NCBI GenBank assembly: GCA_019722365.1
Contig: JADFUC010000095.1
Coordinates: 1 to 64,000 of the forward strand
Source: Lithospermum erythrorhizon
Lineage: Eukaryota; Streptophyta; Magnoliopsida; Boraginales; Boraginaceae
Direction: 5' to 3'
DNA: 64,000 nt
Part shown: positions 58,247 to 64,000 of the stretch, piece after piece
How the letters are laid out: every line of letters starts with the position of its first letter
Position numbering within the stretch: the stretch's first letter is position 1
Made by a program: the position numbers and the translations under genes
Notes under the pieces: model-generated
What the model was told of the DNA's origin: nothing
Seen by the model: the letters and a program-made list of their open reading frames with translations, nothing else
The model's database searches: none

Positions 58247-59080
58247 AATATCCTCTACCAATCAACCTCAAAACATCCAAATTATACTCAAAAAACCAAA
58301 TAATGAGATCCCTTAACATCATCGTACAATTTAAAGAAACTTAGAAAAAGTCGAAAGCGATCGATCAATACAGGTTCAACCCCAAATCAAGTATAATCAC
58401 TGCCACTCACATATCTAAAGCTTAGAGGATACTATAACATTTCAACCTTTGAAAACTCGTTCCTCAAAAGTCAACCTATCCAATTTCTACACATTTCAAC
58501 CTCCAAATCGATTGTCATAACGTCTAATCATCTAATCTAAGCTGGAAGCGATCCATATGTATCATTTTGAAGTCCCAAAATCAAGGTCAACAAAAATCAA
58601 ATAAAAGTCAACTCTTCAAAACTCAAGAAATATCTCAAAAGATTCAACCTTTCTTACCTTGATTCGTAGAGGAGGATGAGGGGAAGATATTCAACCAACA
58701 ATCTTTGAGTTTGAGCAACAATTGAAGAGAGAAATGGAAGAAAATTTTCCTCCTTTTCTAGGTGTCGGCCCAAATGGAGGGGAAGGAGAGGGAATGGGAT
58801 TTGTGGATGAGAATGAAGAATTAGTGGGGTTAGGTAGGATATTTAGGATGGTGTAAGGCCCCGTTTGGTTCGCGATTTTATTTCTCCACTTTCCGTACTT
58901 AAATCTCAAGGAAACCGATTCCAAATGTAAAATTTTCCATGACATAAACTACTACTCATATAATACTAGTCTCGGTACATCGATTTTATTCCGAAATTAT
59001 TTATACTATCTCCGGGTCCCACAAACGAAATATGCAACACATTTGATCGGCTTAAAGCGTAGCAGATTTATTTCATTACA
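58247..59080 (-). repeat. 3' LTR of the minus-strand element, inner part
   Basis: This is the continuation of 50232-51812 after the nested element. On the minus strand the LTR starts TGTAATGAAATAAATC at 59080. AAGGTAAGAAAGG, the leader-end motif, is at 58648-58660. The segment 58858-59070 matches 1-220. The 58691-58945 minus-strand frame covers the pyrimidine-rich leader and is not a credible gene. Confidence 0.65.
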
Positions 59081-62000
59081 TCCACCTTATAAAATTTGAT
59101 CCTCGAAATTTACCTCAAAGAAAACTTTCGATTGTGTCTTTATCATCTCAATTCACCTTTCAATACGCTCTTATTACGAATATCATGACATCTTGTCACC
59201 CAATCACATTCTCCCAACATAGTCATTGATTTCAGAGATCGCATAGTACCTCGTAAATACATTCCTGACATACCACGAATATTAACTTCTTTACTGACTA
59301 GATATTATACAATCTAATCATATCATAATCATACCATACGTATCTGACCCAACTATGATATATCGTCCTCTCCTTATCTTATATTACACCAACAACTATC
59401 AACTCATATTTTATCATGTTATCAATATCATAAATCAACCATCGATATCCAGCTCAAATCTAATATCCGTATCACCGATTTGACCGTATCCACACTCATA
59501 ATTTGTGTGGGTATATCGCCTCGTTATTGACTATCAGATTCATTAATGTGCAAGTAAATTCTCTTATCAAAACCCCACTCATCAAATTGTTTATTACTGA
59601 TTATCTTGGCATCATACATACAATAAATACACCCGAGGTTTCCCCGACGTACAACTAATGTGTACTTGGCGGCGTCACCAATCACCGTCGTTTCACTTAT
59701 ACTCCCTTGGCGTATCTTTTTTAAAAACACCACTTCATAAGTATAGTCCTTATCCACCTTAACAAATTTGCACATATTAGTCACCGGCTATGTATATGGC
59801 ATCCACATCACCAACTTCGTGATACATTATCGCATTACAACTTTCATATACGTTCATTTACCGTTTCGTACCACCGTGATTTATTCGTCGTATGCAAAAT
59901 TGATATAGTGTTTTCCCCTTAAGCCGTCATTTTATTTTATATATCGACACCATGTCATACCGGCCAACATCTTAACCATAAAGCTATCCAACATCTCCAA
60001 TTTCACCATAGCATATATATACCACTAGGTTAACGTGCGCTCGTATATTTCCGGTCTTACTACGATTTATCAACATCCGATTTCCAGCATGAAGTAATTC
60101 CAACAACATGGCCTTTATATATATATATCATCCATACTATAATATCGACCGATCATTCACACCGCTGTTTGAAGTAACCCTTGTCATAACAACTTATTAC
60201 TAGCCCGATAGCTATCCGTATCCCTTTTTGCGTATATTCGCTCTAACGTCTCGGTTTCTACATTAGGCGGACATTGCAAATCACCCATTACTCCTCATTA
60301 ATTTCACACCTCTTTCCGAACTTTTTTATATAAATAATTATCGACAGCGTGCTTCTACTCATAATGATTTAGACATTAACACCCACGATCAACTTTTTGT
60401 ATTCCACTTGAGTAAATCACCTCTTCATACCTCAAATTACTTCACGGATCCTACGTTTCTTTTAAACTTAGCTATATTATAGGGATTCACCCGATGTTAC
60501 TTATTTCATCATTCTACATACCTCGGCTATTTGTTCTCAATTGTAGTTATATCGAGCTTCATTCTTCCCTCGAGTTAGCCGTCATTTCGTGAGTGTTTTT
60601 CCTTTCCTCCGTCCATTTCAACAATATCGAATTCAACTTATTTCTTGATAGCTTCGATGGTACCATCCCTAACTGCGGCTTGGAGATTATTATTACCGTG
60701 TTAGCTTTCCTCTTAGTTAAATTATCATCTTTGATAGCTTCGAGGGTCTTACGTACCAATCGTCTTATATCCTGTCTGATAATCATTACTTTCCGATAAG
60801 GTCTACATACTAGATCGACACGTAACGTTTCGCCTATTTGTCGCGAGATTCATGAATTCCACTTTTGTATTCTAATTGGCGTCTAACCTCGCTTCATCGT
60901 TACTGACCCAGCAACGGCGTTTAACGTCGACTACGGCGTCACCATGACCATTGTAAATTCACGAGAATCACCTGATGGATTCCGCAGCCAAAATTGGTAC
61001 CACGCCTTATATCATGATTCAACTAGAAAACGCTACGGGGAAAACTTGTAGATCTACTCCTAACAATTCAATTATCATCCTTATTAAGCATGTCTCGACT
61101 CACGTGACGAGAGAATCGCCCAAGTGTGAATTCTCGGTATCTACAGAGTTTTTCAAGTCAGCCGACCTGCGTAACCTACCGTGATACCCGATTATTCTCA
61201 AATCCTGATACACCTCAAAACTACCAAAGTCTCACATTGCTTATACACCCATGACGAGCTCCATTTCCGCCAAATTATCCTCATGATTCGTTAGTGCGAC
61301 ATATGTATATTCTATCGTACTTGTTCTTGCTCCATTGTCCCGCCGGGTTGTCAGCTTCATACACCTTCGGTAGTCCATTAATTGAATCTTTAGAACTAAC
61401 ATTGGCATCCCACCATCATTGAAAGTTTCCATCATATTATTCTTCAAACAATAAATGTCCATTTATGACCTAATAAAATCAACCGTGGTAACTTCTCTTT
61501 ATGGCGAGATTCGAATCCATTGATATTCCATTACTAATTCCGCTAATTTTTCCTTTATTGGTCAACTTCCTCGAGCGAGCGGTATCTCAAATCTTATAAT
61601 TTACGAGAATTCACTTATAACCTCGACCCGTCCTTGCGAAAAATTTATCCTCGACCTTTGAATGAGGAACCTGATAGGTTATCAACATCTTGGAAATGAT
61701 ATAATATCCAAACATTTTTTACTCCCATAAGCATGAATGTAAGTAGTCCTCCCATTGTGAAAGAAGAAATCAAATCCGTACCCTTTGATTCCATTTAACC
61801 TTTAACACTTCTTAGCCATTTATTCGTCACTTGTCACCAATTTTATGAGATTCACCTCTTTTGTAACTCTACTCGGCTTCATCCCAACAAAATTCAAATT
61901 TCCCAAATCAACATTCTTCTTTATATATAGTGCATACAATATATTCAATCTTAGAAAAGAAATCGCCATTCCTTTTCTAAATGTCTTTTTCGCCGCTACT

Positions 62001-63708
62001 CGAACAGCAAATTGCACCATTAATTAAATCTTTATTCCGAGCCTTCTATTATCACCACGTTTATATAATAATTTCATCTTTGTCCTTCGATTAAATGCCT
62101 TCCATTGGTTATTCCGTGCTTCCGCGTTTCATCGTAATGCGATTATACACTTTTATCGTACATTAAAAACCACCAAAAATCTCGTTTCGGCTTTAATCTC
62201 TCGATCATGTTACCGTAATTCACAAAATTTCCCACTGTTTATAAATGACTTTAAATGTCCCATCATGAATTCGGCTAACGTCCCTTATTTCATGAAGTTA
62301 ATCAATAGTATACATCAGTCTGAAGTTTTATTATCTAGGAAAGAATAGTTCGTACTTAACTTGATACATAACGCACTTTGAGACACTGACTAGTCTCGTC
62401 TTTTTTTTTAATATCTTTGCTCCGCAAGGTCACACTTTATATTTCATCACAGTAATTTCTCCTAAAGTCCGCCAATTGATATATCAACTACTTTCTTCTT
62501 TTGCCAATTCTTCCTTCCCTCGGACTTCACTACGCCGCGTCGTTATCGATTTTCCATCTGGCTTAAATAGTTTGTGTAGAGTACTACTAAACATCTTTTT
62601 CTTTCTCTCGAGTCCCAATTTTCATTTATTCCACTTTATTCTCCAAGCGACAATTCAAAACTTAAGCAACTTAGAACTTCACTTAATGAAAATCAACTAA
62701 AATATTCATTCTTATCCCCGATACGCTTTCTAGATTCTGCGTTAGCTTTCGACTTATATACGGTAACAGTATTCCCACACACTTAATTTCACCAATAAAT
62801 TTTTTTTCCAATATTTCGGATGTACAAACATGTTCAATGCGTCTAGATGATCAATAACCTCATTACAACCACTTTCGATAAATTTGACACGTTTTGCGGC
62901 AAAAATTTTCCATTTTAAACATCCTCGATTCACTTAGTATCCGTGAGATAGAATTTCCAATATATCAACCTATTCACGACACTTGCATATTCTCTTCTTG
63001 CCTCATATTCACACTCCACAGCCCCGGTAACAGATTCATTAACTTCGCCGTCTTCCCAGTGATCACGTCGCATAATATTGACTAAATAAATTCTCTCTCA
63101 CTCTAACACTTGGGTCGACCACCATAATTGGCCGCGACACTCTTCCACACCAATTATTTCGGCGCGGTAGCTTCACGCGTCTAAGGGATCCAGCAATCTT
63201 ATACCGCCAATTGCAGTTGCTGCTCTTAGATTTTACATAAATACTTACCTGTTGACTTGACTTAACAACTTCTACTCAGGCAGTATAGATTCCTTTCAAC
63301 ATCACATGCCATCTCTTTTCTCAGCCAAATTCCAACAAATCTATCGATATCTTAGCATCTCATTTTCATACGTTTTCGACCTTGAGTTCACATCGCAGTA
63401 ACAGCTTAGTTATCCATATAGCATTTGTCGTCAAGTGTGTATTAAATCAAAATTTACTAACCGCCTCGAGACACATGTCGACATGGCTCATGATTACGAT
63501 TCATCTCGGCCTTCCCCTACCCGGTGCTCATACGTAGCTAAATGAAAATCTCCCGAGGTGGCATCCTCGATAGTCAGCGATCGACGAAAGAAGAAGATTT
63601 AGACTCCTGAGAAGACTCAAATATAGCCAACTTCCAGCAACTATAACCTGAAGCACGCATATGCTGCTGAGACAGCCAAAATGCCGAACCTGAACTTACG
63701 ATACAAAA
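59081..63708 (-). other. Internal region of the minus-strand element, no recognised proteins
   Basis: There are only short open stretches (e.g. 59784-59524, 60786-60559, 61462-61241), none with a motif I know. The start, read on the minus strand from 63708, shares ATATTTGAGTCTTCT with the element at 11753. It may be a decayed gag-pol or the non-coding core of a non-autonomous element. Confidence 0.5.
63693..63708 (-). promoter_or_regulatory. Primer-binding site, tRNA-Met type (degenerate)
   Basis: On the minus strand ATTTTGTATCGTAAGT follows the LTR end, comparable to ATTTTGGTATCAGAGC; the same layout occurs at 11656. Confidence 0.5.
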
Positions 63709-64000
63709 TTATAACGATCCGCCCAGTCAGCCATACGAGTTAAGGTCATCCAACAATACGTACACCCAGTCACCGATGTCGATGGATGACAACGTAAAAA
63801 AGAAACTTTCATTTGACATTAATAATAATAATACTTTTGTCCATCGTGGTGGCCAACAATACATCCTGCAAACGTGTCACCAGCAAACACATCGCTTTGA
63901 ATAATACAACCATCACAATACACATGTCTTCCGCGATACAACATATTACCGACCTACCAGTATACAAAGTTTGAATGCTAGAAAATATAACAAGAGGAAA
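63709..64000 (-). repeat. 5' LTR of the minus-strand element, cut by window end
   Basis: It matches 50232-50480 in order: AACGA(T/C)CCGCCCAGTC, GATGGATGACAACGTAAA, TTCATTTGACATTAATA, GAATAATACAACCA and GAATGCTAGAAAA. It continues past the window end. Confidence 0.7.

Larger units (their letters stand above)
50232..64000 (-). mobile_element. Minus-strand LTR retrotransposon of the TGTAAT family, carrying a nested element
   Basis: The 3' LTR is 59080-50232, split by the plus-strand Athila-like element at 51813-58246. The internal region is about 59081-63708. The 5' LTR begins at about 63709 and runs out of the window. A degenerate tRNA-Met primer site lies at 63693-63708. A GAGGATCAAATTTTATAAGG tract precedes the 3' LTR on the minus strand (59085-59110), the usual end of gypsy elements. 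The reading frames inside are short and show no recognised pol motif, so it is either decayed or non-autonomous. Confidence 0.65.

Noticed and set aside
1..64000. CRISPR arrays, operons, rRNA or tRNA genes
   Set aside because: None found. The short tandem repeats are LTR minisatellites without spacer-repeat structure, and no cloverleaf was recognised by eye.

Overview
The window is nuclear DNA of a flowering plant, most likely a eudicot. It shows one intron-rich, minus-strand gene with GT-AG introns, embedded in LTR retrotransposons, Stowaway-type MITEs, a hAT transposase relic and a CACTA-like end. Nothing prokaryotic or organellar was seen. No species can be named from the sequence.

The only convincing host gene lies on the minus strand at 41004-49262. 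Twelve exons were placed by splice signals and reading phase. They encode a type II membrane glycosyltransferase-like protein of about 980 residues as found, which I recognise as the Arabidopsis At5g04480-like GT-B family. One internal exon of about 50 codons, expected in the 1.4 kb intron at 45621-47038, could not be found, and the flanking exons do not agree in phase. Its introns carry a Stowaway MITE and a SINE-like remnant, and its 3' UTR carries a 29-bp tandem duplication.

Left of the gene, 1-4000 holds LTR sequence of a TGTAAT...GTTACA family, including a minisatellite with a conserved hairpin. Then come a palindromic MITE, a hAT transposase relic (5488-6369) and a CACTA-like end. A 2.29 kb solo LTR (7785-10074) has an exact 5-bp target duplication, and a decayed element (10075-14762) carries two LTRs. 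From 16752 to about 29532 lies a decayed Ty3/gypsy chromovirus on the plus strand. It is interrupted by an inverted piece of a close relative (23126-27270), with about 145 bp of integrase sequence present on both sides. Next is a complete but decayed Ty1/copia element on the minus strand (29533-38841), with two LTRs and an extra env-position region like SIRE elements. An AT-rich spacer follows, up to the gene.

Right of the gene, a minus-strand element of the TGTAAT...GTTACA family spans 50232 to beyond the window end. Its 3' LTR is split by a plus-strand Athila-like element (51813-58246) that keeps gag and protease but shows no reverse transcriptase or integrase. The nesting order can be read: an old LTR stub (about 50020-50231), then the minus-strand element, then the Athila-like insertion.

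Almost all retroelement coding regions are broken by stops and frameshifts, so they are annotated as pseudogenes. Boundaries given to the base are those with a visible TG/CA end, splice site or target duplication; all others are approximate.
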